In this document: positions 36,887 to 46,434 of the stretch, piece by piece
How positions within the stretch are numbered: position 1 is the first letter of the stretch
How the letters are laid out: every line of letters starts with the position of its first letter
NCBI RefSeq assembly: GCF_008329435.1
Contig: NZ_NPKN01000002.1
Location: 620,001 to 684,000 of the forward strand
Origin: Rhodanobacter sp. T12-5
Lineage (GTDB): Bacteria; Pseudomonadota; Gammaproteobacteria; Xanthomonadales; Rhodanobacteraceae
Length of the DNA stretch: 64,000 nucleotides
Direction: 5' to 3'
Notes under the pieces: generated by a model
Told to the model about the DNA's origin: nothing
Databases searched by the model: none
Seen by the model: only the letters and a program-made list of their open reading frames with translations
Position numbers and translations under genes: made by a program

Positions 36887-38238
36887 TCCCGATGAACGCC
36901 ACGCCGAACCCGAACCACATCAAGACCGCCCTGCCCGGCCCGAAGGCGCTGGCGATGATTGCCCGCGACGCCGAGGTGATCTCGCCTTCGTACCCGCGCG
37001 ACTACCCGTTCGTGATGTCGCACGGCCGCGGCACCGAGGTGTGGGACGTGGACGGCAACCGCTTCCTCGACTTCATGGCCGGCATCGCGGTGTGCGCCAC
37101 CGGCCACGCGCATCCGCAGGTGGTCAAGGCGGTGCAGGACGCCGCCGCGAAATTCCTGCACATCTCCAGCGACTACTGGCACGAGGAGATGGTTGGACTG
37201 GGCGAGCGGCTGGCCGCCGTCGCACCGATGCAGACGATCGCGGGCGAGCCGGCGATGAGCTTCATCTGCCAGTCCGGCACCGAGGCGGTGGAAGGCGCGT
37301 TGAAGCTGGCGCGCTACGTCACCGGCCGGCCGCGCTTCATCGGCTTCCTCGGCGGCTTCCACGGCCGCACCTTCGGCTCGCTGTCGTTCACCTCCAGCAA
37401 GTACACCCAGCAGAAGGGCTTCTCGCCCACGCTGGCCGGCGTCACCCACGTGCCGTATCCGAACCCGTACCGCCCGCTGTTTGCCGGCGACGACCAGGGC
37501 GCGGCGGTGCTCGACTACATCCGCATGCTGTTCCAGCGCAGCGTGCCGCCGAGCGAAGTGGCGGCGATCCTGATCGAGCCGATGCAGGGCGAGGGCGGCT
37601 ATCTCACCCCGCCGGACGGCTTCCTCGCCGGCCTGCGCGCGCTGTGCGACGAGCACGGCATCCTGCTGATCTTCGACGAGGTGCAGTCGGGCATCGGCCG
37701 CACCGGCAGGATGTTCGCCTGCGAGCACTGGGGCGTGGCGCCGGACATCCTCACCTCGGCCAAGGGGCTGGGCTCGGGCCTGCCGATCGGTGCGGTGATC
37801 GCGAAGAAATCCATCATGTCGCAGTGGAAGCGTGGCGCGCACGGCAACACCTACGGCGGCAACCCGGTCACCTGCGCCGCCGCCAACGCCACGCTCGACC
37901 TGGTGCGCGGCGGCCTGATGGACAACGCTGCCAGCGTCGGCGACCACTTCATCGCCCGCCTGCGCGAACTGCAGCGCGACTACCCGTGCATCGGCGAAGT
38001 GCGCGGCAAGGGCCTGTGGATCGGCATGGAGCTGGTGGAGAACGACGGCAAGAAGACCCCCGCCACCGCGCTGTGCGACGCCGTGGTCACCCGCGCCTAT
38101 CACAACGGCCTGCTGCTGCTTTCCTGCGGCACCAGCACGGTGCGCTTCATGCCGCCGCTGAGCGTGACCACCGCCGAAGTGGACGAGGCCATCGCGCTGC
38201 TGCGCACCAGCCTCGACCAGGCACTCGCCGGAGCCTGA
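36883..38238 (+). CDS. Class III aminotransferase, acetylornithine/GABA type (second of two)
   Basis: A 451-residue PLP enzyme with Lys294 in TSAKGLGSGLPIGAV, LLIFDEVQSGIGRTG and the opening IKTALPGPKALAMIARD. It belongs to the GabT-like acetylornithine aminotransferase family, which transfers distal amino groups from GABA, lysine, ornithine or similar compounds. The ATG at 36883 overlaps the catJ stop; ATG 36892 is possible. Two different omega-type aminotransferases in one operon suggest a substrate with two amino groups or two successive amino intermediates. Confidence 0.88.
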   Translation: MIPMNATPNPNHIKTALPGPKALAMIARDAEVISPSYPRDYPFVMSHGRGTEVWDVDGNRFLDFMAGIAVCATGHAHPQVVKAVQDAAAKFLHISSDYWHEEMVGLGERLAAVAPMQTIAGEPAMSFICQSGTEAVEGALKLARYVTGRPRFIGFLGGFHGRTFGSLSFTSSKYTQQKGFSPTLAGVTHVPYPNPYRPLFAGDDQGAAVLDYIRMLFQRSVPPSEVAAILIEPMQGEGGYLTPPDGFLAGLRALCDEHGILLIFDEVQSGIGRTGRMFACEHWGVAPDILTSAKGLGSGLPIGAVIAKKSIMSQWKRGAHGNTYGGNPVTCAAANATLDLVRGGLMDNAASVGDHFIARLRELQRDYPCIGEVRGKGLWIGMELVENDGKKTPATALCDAVVTRAYHNGLLLLSCGTSTVRFMPPLSVTTAEVDEAIALLRTSLDQALAGA

Positions 38239-38240
38239 GC

Positions 38241-40799
38241 ATGAAACGACTCGCGAACGTCGCACCCTTACTCGTCACCGCGCTGGTCATGATGTTGGGT
38301 GCGCCGTCCGCGCAGGCCGCGCGCGAACCCGTGCTCAAGCAGGTCGACCTGCCGCACAGCTACTACTGGCGCGAGCTGTACCTGCCGCAGCTCACCAGCG
38401 GCCCGTCCTCAGCCAGCTTCCTGCCCGACGGCGACACGCTCATCTACAGCATGGGCGGCTCGCTGTGGCGCCAGCGCATCGGCGACGCCAGCGCCACCGA
38501 ACTGACCCATCCCGAGGCCGCCTACGACTACCAGCCCGATGCGTCGCACGACGGGCGCAGCGTGGTGTTCACCCGCTACGACGGCAACGCGCTGGAGCTG
38601 TGGCGGCTGGAGCTTGGCAGCGGCCGCGAGCAGCGCCTCACCGACCAGGGCGCGGTGAACGTGGAGCCGCGGCTGTCGCCCGACGGCAAGCGGCTCGCCT
38701 GGGTCTCCACCGAGGGCACCGGCCACTTCAACCTGTTCCTCGCGGACATCGACGCCGCCGGCCTGCATCACCCGCACCTGCTGCTCGGCGAGCGCAAGAG
38801 CACGCTGGACCGCTACTACTACTCGGCCTTCGACCACGCCATCAATCCATCCTGGTCGCCGGACGGCAAGACGATCTACTACGTCAGCAACCCGGAGATC
38901 GGCTGGGGCACCGGCGACATCTTCGCCGTGGATGTCGACCACCCCGCGCAGCGTCGCCGCGTGCTGAGCGAGGAAACCAGCTGGAGCGCGCGACCCGAGC
39001 TGGCGCCGGACGGCAAGCGCCTGCTCTATGCCAGCTACCACGGCCGCCAGCACCAGCAGCTGTGGCTGACCACCGCCGACGGCGCCGCGCCGCTGCCGCT
39101 GAGCTTCGGCGCGTTCGACCGCCGCAACGCGCGCTGGTCGCCGGACGGCTCGCGCATCGCCGTCATCGACAACCGCGACGGCGACACCGCGCTGCGCGTG
39201 ATCGAGACGCTGGGCGGCGCCAGCCAGGACGTGGTGGCGACGCAACGCCACTACCGGTCGCCGCAGGCGAAACTCACCCTCGACATCGTCGACGAGCACG
39301 GACAGCGCACGCCGGCGCGGGTGGCGATCGTGGCCGGCGACGGCCGCGCCTATGCACCGCCGCACGCCTGGGTCTCCGCCGACGACGGCTTCGACCGCGC
39401 CCTGCAGCGCAGCGAGACGCACTACTTCCACTGCGCGCCGCCGTGCACGCTGGACCTGCCGGCCGGCAAGACCGCGATCTGGGTGCAGCACGGCTTTGCC
39501 TATGCGCCGTGGCGCCGCACGGTCGACCTGTCGAACGGCCACGCCACGCAGCTCACCGCCACGCTGGCGCCGGACGCCCTGCCGGCCGCCTACGGCCACT
39601 TCGTCAGCGCCGACCTGCACATCCACATGAACTACGGCGGCCACTACCGCAACACGCCCGCGCACCTCGCGCTGCAGGCGCGCGCCGAGGATCTCGACAT
39701 TGCCTGGGACCTGGTGGTGAACAAGGAAGAGCGCGTGCCCGACATCGCCAGCTTCCGCACCGACGCCGACCCGGCCAGCACTGCGCAGACCCTGGTGCTG
39801 CACGGGCAGGAGTACCACACCAGTTTCTGGGGCCACCTCGGCCTGCTGCACCTCGACGACCACTACATCACCCAGGGCTATTCGGCCTACCGCCACACCG
39901 CGATGGCCAGCCCGTGGCCGACCAATGCCGCCGTGGCCGACCTCGCCCACGCACAGGGCGGGCTGGTCGGCTACGTGCATCCGTTCGACGTGCTGCCCGA
40001 CCCGGAGCACGACCCGGTGCTCAGCAACGAGCTGCCCGCCGACGTCATCGAAGGCAAGGTCGACTACATCGAGGTGATGGGCTTCTCCGACCACAAGGCG
40101 ACGGCGACCGTGTGGTACCGCCTGCTCAACCTCGGCCTGCGCCTGCCCACCGGCGCGGGCACCGACGCGATGGCGAACTACGCCTCGCTGCGCGGCCCGG
40201 TCGGCATGAACCGCGTGTTCCTCGACACCGGCGGCCAGCGCGACGCGGCCAGCGCGCTCGACGCGCTGAAGGCCGGCCACGGCTTCGCCAGCAACGGTCC
40301 GCTGCTCGGCTTGCTGCTCGACGGCGCCCGGCCCGGCACACAGCTCGCCCCGGGGCGCCACCACTACCGCGTGGCGCTGCGCTCGCCCGTCGCCGTGGAT
40401 CACCTGGAACTGGTGCACAACGGCCAGGTGGTGAAGACCTTCACGCTCGGCGGCGACCGCCGCCATCTCGACGCCGAGGGCGATCTCGACCTCGCCGGCG
40501 GCTGGGTGCTGCTGCGCGCGTGGAACGACGGTGCCGACCCGCAAGTGCTCGACCTCTACCCCTACGCCACCACCAACCCGGTGTGGCTGGGCGATCACGT
40601 GCTCGCCGCCAGCGCGCGCGACGATGCCGCGTGGTTCGCCCAGTGGATGGACCGCACCATCGAGGCCGCCGCCGCGCGCGACGACTACAACACCGCGGCA
40701 GAGAAGCGCATGACGCTGGACTACCTGGGCAAGGCCCGCGAGGCCTATCGCGCACTGGCCGCCGGCAAGTCGTCGTCGCCGGCGGAGGCCGGCCGATGA
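38241..40799 (+). CDS. Secreted beta-propeller plus PHP metallohydrolase (CehA/McbA family)
   Basis: An 852-residue protein with a signal peptide (about residues 1-27, ending SAQAA). Residues about 50-340 carry several TolB/PD40 propeller repeats (SPDGKRLAWVS, SPDGKTIYYVS, SPDGSRIAVID). The C-terminal half is a PHP-like metal hydrolase with SADLHIHMNYGG, LHGQEYHTSFWGHLGLL, GYVHPFDV and GAGTDAM supplying the metal ligands. CehA/McbA members hydrolyse amide or carbamate bonds such as carbaryl. The gene is 2 bases after the second aminotransferase and overlaps the S9 peptidase start. It probably opens an amide-type bond of the pathway substrate in the periplasm. Confidence 0.85.
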   Translation: MKRLANVAPLLVTALVMMLGAPSAQAAREPVLKQVDLPHSYYWRELYLPQLTSGPSSASFLPDGDTLIYSMGGSLWRQRIGDASATELTHPEAAYDYQPDASHDGRSVVFTRYDGNALELWRLELGSGREQRLTDQGAVNVEPRLSPDGKRLAWVSTEGTGHFNLFLADIDAAGLHHPHLLLGERKSTLDRYYYSAFDHAINPSWSPDGKTIYYVSNPEIGWGTGDIFAVDVDHPAQRRRVLSEETSWSARPELAPDGKRLLYASYHGRQHQQLWLTTADGAAPLPLSFGAFDRRNARWSPDGSRIAVIDNRDGDTALRVIETLGGASQDVVATQRHYRSPQAKLTLDIVDEHGQRTPARVAIVAGDGRAYAPPHAWVSADDGFDRALQRSETHYFHCAPPCTLDLPAGKTAIWVQHGFAYAPWRRTVDLSNGHATQLTATLAPDALPAAYGHFVSADLHIHMNYGGHYRNTPAHLALQARAEDLDIAWDLVVNKEERVPDIASFRTDADPASTAQTLVLHGQEYHTSFWGHLGLLHLDDHYITQGYSAYRHTAMASPWPTNAAVADLAHAQGGLVGYVHPFDVLPDPEHDPVLSNELPADVIEGKVDYIEVMGFSDHKATATVWYRLLNLGLRLPTGAGTDAMANYASLRGPVGMNRVFLDTGGQRDAASALDALKAGHGFASNGPLLGLLLDGARPGTQLAPGRHHYRVALRSPVAVDHLELVHNGQVVKTFTLGGDRRHLDAEGDLDLAGGWVLLRAWNDGADPQVLDLYPYATTNPVWLGDHVLAASARDDAAWFAQWMDRTIEAAAARDDYNTAAEKRMTLDYLGKAREAYRALAAGKSSSPAEAGR

Positions 40800-42832
40800 C
40801 GCTCCGCCTGCGCCATCTGGCCCTGCTCGCGCTGGCGCTGTTGCCGCTGGCCACCTTCGCCACCGACAAGACCCCGTTCACCCCGGCCGACCTCAATCGC
40901 CTCGCCGTGCTCGCCGACCCGGCGCTGTCGCCCGACGGCCACTGGCTGGTCTACACCGTCACCACCACCCATGCCGAACGCGACCAGCCGCAGTCGGACC
41001 TGTGGCGGGTCGGCTTCGACGGCCGCGTGCACACGCAGCTCACCCACACGCCCGACGCCGACGAATCGCAGGCGCAGTGGTCCGGCGACGGCCGCTTCAT
41101 CGCCTTCCTCTCCGACCGCAAGCCCGCTGACGGCAAGGACGACGACGACAACGGCACGCAGGTGTGGACGATGCCCGCCGACGGCGGCGAGGCGCGGCAG
41201 GTGACGCATCTTCCCGCCGGGGTGGAAGAGTTCGCGCTGTCGCCCGACGGCATGCAGCTGGCGGTGATCGCGTTCGATCCCGAGCGTCCCGCCGGCACGT
41301 CGAAGCCGAAGAACCCGCCGCCGATCGTCACCGACCGCTTCCAGTTCAAGGACGACGACTCGGGCTGGCTGGGCGCGCGCCACAAGCACCTGTACGTGGT
41401 CGACCTCGCCAGCGGCGCCGCCACCGAACTCACCCCGGGCACGCACGACGAGCAGCTGCCCGCGTGGTCGCCGGACAGCCGCCGGATCGCCTACGTCACC
41501 CGGCGCGGCGCCGACCCGGACCGCACCCTCAACTTCGACATCTACGTCATCGACGCCCGCGCCGGTGCGCAGGAGCGCCAGCTCACCACCTTCCCCGGCT
41601 CCGACCTCGACCCCTACTGGGCCTCGCGCCCGGCCTGGTCGCCGGACGGCAAGCGCATCGCCTACCTGCAAAGCGGCGAGGACAAGTGGATCTACTACGC
41701 GCCCTGGCAGCTGGCGGTGATCGACGTGGCCAGCGGCAAGGCGACGATCCCCGCGCCGATCGACCGCTGCTTCACCCATCCGCACTGGTCACCGGACGGG
41801 CGCAGCGTCTACGCGCTGATCGAGCAGGCCGAGGTCACCCACCTGGCGCGCATCGACGTGGCCAGCGGCAAGGTGACCGAGCTGACCCACGGCGATCGTT
41901 TCGATGTCGACCTGTCGGTGGCGCGCAACGGCCGCATCGCCGTGCTCGGCGGCGACGACCTGCATCCGTACAACCTCGCCGCGCTCGACGGCGAGCACCT
42001 GCGCCCGCTCGCCGACCACAACGAGTGGCTGGCCGGCAAGCAGCTGGCGAGCACCGAGACCCTGCACTTCACCGGCGCCGACGGCACGGCGCTCGACGCG
42101 CTGCTGGTTAAGCCGATCGGCTACGTGCAGGGCCGGCGCTACCCCACCATCCTGCGCGTGCACGGCGGCCCGGTGTACCAGTTCAGCCATGAGTTCATGG
42201 AGGACTGGCAGGTCTACGCCGCCAACGGTTTCGCCGTGCTGGCGGTGAACCCGCGCGGCAGCTCCGGCCGCGGCTTCAACTTCGCCCGCGCGATCTACGC
42301 GGACTGGGGCAACAAGGACACCCAGGACCTGCTCGCCGGCGTCGACCACGCGGTGCAGCTCGGCGTCGCCGATCCGGAGCGCCTGGGCATCGGCGGCTGG
42401 AGCTACGGCGCCATCCTCACCGACCAGGTGATCGCCCGCACCACCCGCTTCAAGGCGGCGATCAGCGGCGCCGGCACCGGCAACACCTACGGCATGTACG
42501 GCGACGACGAGTACGCGCGCGAGTACGAGCTCGAGCTCGGCACGCCGTGGGCCAACCGCGCCGCTTACGACCGCGCCAGCTACCCGTTCCTGCACGCCGA
42601 CCGCATCGCCACGCCCACGCTGTTCCAGTGCGACCAGATCGACTTCAACGTGCCGTGCATCGGCGCCGAGCAGATGTACCAGGCGCTGCGTTCGCGCGGC
42701 GTGCCGACGCAGCTGGTGGTCTACCCCGGCCAGCACCACGAGATCAGCGTGCCGAGCTATCTGCGCGACCGGATGCAGCGCAACCTGGCCTGGTACGAGC
42801 GCTTCCTCAAACCCGCCGGCGGGCCTCCGTGA
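40796..42832 (+). CDS. Secreted S9 family (prolyl-oligopeptidase-like) peptidase
   Basis: A 678-residue serine peptidase with a signal peptide (residues 1-21) and an N-terminal beta-propeller (about 30-420, repeated SPDG and WSPDS blades). The alpha/beta hydrolase domain has nucleophile Ser536 in GGWSYGA, an Asp in CDQIDFNVP and His648 in YPGQHHEIS. S9 enzymes cut short peptides, often beside proline or as acylaminoacyl peptidases. The ATG overlaps the PHP hydrolase stop (ATGA). It closes the first rightward unit and converges on the P1 peptidase gene, 11 bases away. Confidence 0.93.
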   Translation: MTLRLRHLALLALALLPLATFATDKTPFTPADLNRLAVLADPALSPDGHWLVYTVTTTHAERDQPQSDLWRVGFDGRVHTQLTHTPDADESQAQWSGDGRFIAFLSDRKPADGKDDDDNGTQVWTMPADGGEARQVTHLPAGVEEFALSPDGMQLAVIAFDPERPAGTSKPKNPPPIVTDRFQFKDDDSGWLGARHKHLYVVDLASGAATELTPGTHDEQLPAWSPDSRRIAYVTRRGADPDRTLNFDIYVIDARAGAQERQLTTFPGSDLDPYWASRPAWSPDGKRIAYLQSGEDKWIYYAPWQLAVIDVASGKATIPAPIDRCFTHPHWSPDGRSVYALIEQAEVTHLARIDVASGKVTELTHGDRFDVDLSVARNGRIAVLGGDDLHPYNLAALDGEHLRPLADHNEWLAGKQLASTETLHFTGADGTALDALLVKPIGYVQGRRYPTILRVHGGPVYQFSHEFMEDWQVYAANGFAVLAVNPRGSSGRGFNFARAIYADWGNKDTQDLLAGVDHAVQLGVADPERLGIGGWSYGAILTDQVIARTTRFKAAISGAGTGNTYGMYGDDEYAREYELELGTPWANRAAYDRASYPFLHADRIATPTLFQCDQIDFNVPCIGAEQMYQALRSRGVPTQLVVYPGQHHEISVPSYLRDRMQRNLAWYERFLKPAGGPP

Positions 42833-42843
42833 AACGGCTGGCG

Positions 42844-44001
42844 TCAGTGCGGCGGGCGGTAGCGGTTGAAGCGCTTCAGCAGCGCCACCAGCGCCGGCTG
42901 CGAGATTGCCTTGGCGTAATGCCCGCCATCGCCCTGCATGTCGCGCGCGGCGATCATCGCGTTGACGATCGATTCCTCGGCCGCCTGCGCGGTGGCCTCG
43001 AACAACGGATCGATGTGGTCGTTGCCGATGAAGCTCATCTGCTGCACGGGCTGGTCGTGCAATGCCTGGGCGTTGGCGGTGGAGAACGCCACGAAGATGT
43101 CGCCCGAACCGTTGCCGGCATAGCTGCCCATCCGCGCCAGCCCCATGCCGGCGCGCTTCGCGATGCGCTTGAGCTGGTCCGGTCGCAGCGGCGCGTCGGT
43201 GGCGACCACGATGATGATCGAGCCGGTGTCCGACGCATGCGGGTTGGGGGCGCTGTAGATGCGGTCGTTGCGCAGGTACTGGCCGACCGGCACGCCGGCG
43301 ATGCGCAGGCTGTCGCGCAGGCCGTAGTTGGCCTGCACCAGCACGCCCAGGGTGTAGTCGTGCCCGCCGACGCGCAGGCGCCGCGAGGCGGTGCCGATGC
43401 CGCACTTGAACTCGTGGCAGATCATGCCGGTGCCGCCGCCGACGTTGCCCTCGGCGACCGGCCCGCCCTTCGCCTCGTGCAGCGCCCGCGCGGCATCCCC
43501 GGGATGCACGTGGAAGCCGTTGATGTCGTTGAGCTCGCCGTCCCAGGTTTCGGCCACGACCGGCAGCGACCACCAGTAGCCCGACGCGTCCGCGCCACCG
43601 GCGTGCACGCGCTCGGCGATCACCGCGTCGCGCACCACGCCCACGCTGTGGGTATTGGTCAGCATCACCGGGCCTTCCAGCTGGCCGGACTCCTCCAGCC
43701 AGGTGGTGCCGGTCATCTCGCCGTTGCCGTTCTGCGCGAACCAGGCGCCGAACACCGGGATGTCGTAGGTGTCGTGCCCGCGTGGCAGGATCGCGGTGAC
43801 GCCGGTGCGCACCTTGTGGCCGTTGGGCAGGTCGCGGATCAGGGTGACCTGGCCCACGGTGACGCCGGCCACGTCGGTGATCGCGTTGAGCGGCCCGGGC
43901 GTGCCGTCGAACGGCACGCCGAGGTCGCGCGCGCGCGGCTCGGCGGCATGCGCCAGACCCGACAGTACACACAGGAGCAGTGCGAGTTGGAAGCGGGGCA
44001 T
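42844..44001 (-). CDS. Secreted P1 family (DmpA-like) self-processing aminopeptidase
   Basis: A 385-residue N-terminal-nucleophile hydrolase with a signal peptide ending GLAHAAEP. It has a long alpha segment (GNVGGGTGMICHEFKCGIGTASR) and the autocleavage site before Ser in GNGSGDIFVAFST. Cleavage would yield alpha and beta chains as in DmpA, BapA and beta-peptidyl aminopeptidases, which hydrolyse N-terminal beta-amino or D-amino acid amides. ATG 44001 has GGAG 5 bases upstream. It is the only gene of the right arm on the opposite strand. Its beta-peptidase relationship fits a pathway that ends in 3-oxo-acid chemistry, but the activity is inferred. Confidence 0.9.
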   Translation of the reverse strand: MPRFQLALLLCVLSGLAHAAEPRARDLGVPFDGTPGPLNAITDVAGVTVGQVTLIRDLPNGHKVRTGVTAILPRGHDTYDIPVFGAWFAQNGNGEMTGTTWLEESGQLEGPVMLTNTHSVGVVRDAVIAERVHAGGADASGYWWSLPVVAETWDGELNDINGFHVHPGDAARALHEAKGGPVAEGNVGGGTGMICHEFKCGIGTASRRLRVGGHDYTLGVLVQANYGLRDSLRIAGVPVGQYLRNDRIYSAPNPHASDTGSIIIVVATDAPLRPDQLKRIAKRAGMGLARMGSYAGNGSGDIFVAFSTANAQALHDQPVQQMSFIGNDHIDPLFEATAQAAEESIVNAMIAARDMQGDGGHYAKAISQPALVALLKRFNRYRPPH

Positions 44002-44059
44002 GGATACTCCGGAGGGCGACCGTGCGTCGCGCAAGTCTATCCCGAGAACGGAGCCACCC

Positions 44060-45142
44060 ATGCAAGCTGAGCCGATGACGAATGATCTTGTCCACGCCCG
44101 CGCGCTGCCTGCGCGCCACTACGTGGGCGAGGCGATGCTGGCGATGGAGCAGCACGCAGTGTTCGGCCGCAGCTGGCAGCTGGTGGCGCACCAGGGCCAG
44201 CTGGCCGAAGCGGGCGACCACGTGGTGGAGCAGATCGGCCAGGTGCCGGTGATCGTGGTGCGCGGGCAGGACGGCGTGCTGCGCGGCTTCGTCAACGTGT
44301 GCCGCCATCGCGCGGGGCCGCTGGCGTTGTGCAACGGCAAGGGCGCCAAAGCGCTGCACTGCAAGTACCACGGCTGGACCTACACGCTGGAAGGCCAGCT
44401 GCGCAGCGCGCCGGAAATGCAGGGCGCCGCCGACTTCAACGTCGAGGAGATCCGCCTGCCGCCGGTGCGCGTGCACGAGTGGCAGGGGCTGGTGTATGTG
44501 GCGCTGGATGAATCCGTACCGCCGTTCGAGCAGGTCTACGCCGGCATCGCCGAACGCATCGCGCCGATCGATCTTTCGGCCATGCGCTACCTGCGCCGCG
44601 ACAGCTACGAGATCGCCTGCAACTGGAAGGTCTACATCGACAACTTCCTCGAGGGCTACCACCTGCCGCACGTACACCCGGGGCTGTCGAAGGTGCTGGA
44701 CTATCGGGCGTACGACACCGAGCTGTTTGCGTGGCATTCACTGCAGTCCTCGCCGCTGCGCAACAGCGCGGCCATCTACGGCGACGGCGAGGCGTTCTAC
44801 TACTTCGTCTACCCCAACGTGATGCTCAACATCATGCCGGGGCGGATGCAGACCAACCGCATCGTGCCGCTGGGGCCCGGCCGCTGCCGCGTGGAGTTCG
44901 ACTACTACTACGCGCAGGACGCCGCCGCGCAGGCGCGCATCGCCGCCGACCAGGACTTCAGCGACGAGGTGCAGCACGAGGACATCGCGATCTGCGAGGC
45001 GGTGCAGCGCGGCCTCACCTCCGGCACCTACGACGCCGGCCGGCTGTGCCCGAAGCGCGAGAGTGGCGTGTGGCATTTCCACAACCTGCTGCGCGCGGCC
45101 TACGCCGACGCGCCAGTCCAAGCCCACGGAGACCACGCATGA
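44060..45142 (+). CDS. Rieske non-heme iron oxygenase alpha subunit, quaternary-ammonium type
   Basis: A 360-residue oxygenase. The Rieske [2Fe-2S] ligands are Cys81, His83, Cys101 and His104 (CRH...CKYH). The mononuclear iron site has His201 and His206 in NFLEGYHLPHVH. The bridging position, Asp in most ring-hydroxylating oxygenases, is Glu198, as in carnitine (CntA) and betaine-type oxygenases. With NWKVYID and the YYFVYPNVMLN segment, this points to N-demethylation or hydroxylation of a quaternary ammonium compound rather than an aromatic ring. ATG 44060 has GGAG 6 bases upstream. No reductase partner is encoded in the window. Confidence 0.88.
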   Translation: MQAEPMTNDLVHARALPARHYVGEAMLAMEQHAVFGRSWQLVAHQGQLAEAGDHVVEQIGQVPVIVVRGQDGVLRGFVNVCRHRAGPLALCNGKGAKALHCKYHGWTYTLEGQLRSAPEMQGAADFNVEEIRLPPVRVHEWQGLVYVALDESVPPFEQVYAGIAERIAPIDLSAMRYLRRDSYEIACNWKVYIDNFLEGYHLPHVHPGLSKVLDYRAYDTELFAWHSLQSSPLRNSAAIYGDGEAFYYFVYPNVMLNIMPGRMQTNRIVPLGPGRCRVEFDYYYAQDAAAQARIAADQDFSDEVQHEDIAICEAVQRGLTSGTYDAGRLCPKRESGVWHFHNLLRAAYADAPVQAHGDHA

Positions 45143-46434
45143 GCAAGCCCCTGCCCGTCCTGCTGTTCGCGCTGGCGTCCGCACTCGCTGCGCCTGTCCA
45201 TGCCGCCGAGCGAAGCGTGGTGCATGCCGGCCATCTGCTCGACGTCGACAGCGGCCGCATGCTGGCCGACCAGGCGGTATCGATCGAGGGCGGCAAGATC
45301 ATTGCGGTGCAGCCATGGTCCGCCGACGCGGCCAAGGGCGCGCGCGTGCTCGACTGGACCGCCTGGACCGTGGTGCCCGGCCTGATGGACATGCACACGC
45401 ACATCTCGGAGCCGGCCGAAACCGCCGACATCGCCGCCCCGCTGAAGATCAGCCCGGCGCAGCAGGCCTTCATCGGCGCGATGAACGCGCGCCGGACGCT
45501 GCAGGCCGGCTTCACCACCGTGCGCGACGTGGGCGTGTACCGCGGCTTTGCCGACATCGCGCTGCGCGACGCGATCAACGCCGGCGAGATTCCCGGCCCG
45601 CGCATGTTCGTCGCCGGCGCCTACATCACCGCGCCCGGCGGCGGCGGCGAGATCACCGGCCTGCCCGCCGGCACCGTGGTGCCGCCGGCATTCCGCCAGG
45701 GCGTGTCGCAGGGCGTGGACGACGTGCGCAGGCACGTGGATCTGATCCTCGACCACGGTGCCGACCAGATCAAGGTGATCGCCACCGGCGCCGTGCTGGC
45801 CAACGGCACCGAGCCGGGCAAGCCGGAATTCACCGAGGCGGAGATCCACGCCGCCGTGGTGGAGGCGGCCAAACGCGGCAAGTTCGTCGCCGCCCATGCG
45901 CATGGCGCCGAGGGCATCAAGCGGGCGATCCGTGCCGGCGTGCGCTCGATCGAACACGGCTCGCTGATCGACGACGAGGGCATCGCGCTGCTCAAGCAGC
46001 ACGGCACCTGGCTGGTGGCCGACATCTACGACGGCGACTACATCGAGGAAGTCGGCACCCGCGACCACTGGTCGCCTGAGATCCTGCGCAAGAACGAGGA
46101 CACCACGCTGGCCCAGCGCGAAGGCTTCCGCAAGGCGGTGAAAGCCGGTGTGCACCTCGCCTTCGGCACCGACGCCGGCGTCTACCCACACGGCCAGAAC
46201 GCCCGCCAGTTCGCCTACATGGTGCGCTGGGGCATGACCCCGCTGCAGGCGATCCGTTCGGCCACCATCGACGCCGCCCGCCTGCTCGGCAAGCAGAAGG
46301 AGCTCGGCTCGATCGCGCCCGGCAAGGCCGCCGACCTGGTCGCGGTGGGCTGCGATCCATTGCATGACGTGGACTGCCTGCGGCAGATCCGCGGCGTGAT
46401 CAAGGCCGGCACGCCGGTTTCCCTCGACCGATGA
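45139..46434 (+). CDS. Secreted amidohydrolase, Xaa-Pro/Xaa-Arg dipeptidase-like
   Basis: A 431-residue metal-dependent hydrolase with a signal peptide (residues 1-22, ending PVHAAE). Amidohydrolase metal motifs are present: GLMDMHTHISE, KVIATGAVLANG (with the region of the carboxylated Lys), AHAHGAEG, SIEHGS and FGTDAGVYPHG. Close relatives are periplasmic dipeptidases releasing C-terminal Pro, Arg or Lys, and imidazolonepropionase-like enzymes. It overlaps the Rieske gene before it and the permease gene after it (ATGA on both sides), so it belongs to that unit. Confidence 0.88.
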   Translation: MSKPLPVLLFALASALAAPVHAAERSVVHAGHLLDVDSGRMLADQAVSIEGGKIIAVQPWSADAAKGARVLDWTAWTVVPGLMDMHTHISEPAETADIAAPLKISPAQQAFIGAMNARRTLQAGFTTVRDVGVYRGFADIALRDAINAGEIPGPRMFVAGAYITAPGGGGEITGLPAGTVVPPAFRQGVSQGVDDVRRHVDLILDHGADQIKVIATGAVLANGTEPGKPEFTEAEIHAAVVEAAKRGKFVAAHAHGAEGIKRAIRAGVRSIEHGSLIDDEGIALLKQHGTWLVADIYDGDYIEEVGTRDHWSPEILRKNEDTTLAQREGFRKAVKAGVHLAFGTDAGVYPHGQNARQFAYMVRWGMTPLQAIRSATIDAARLLGKQKELGSIAPGKAADLVAVGCDPLHDVDCLRQIRGVIKAGTPVSLDR

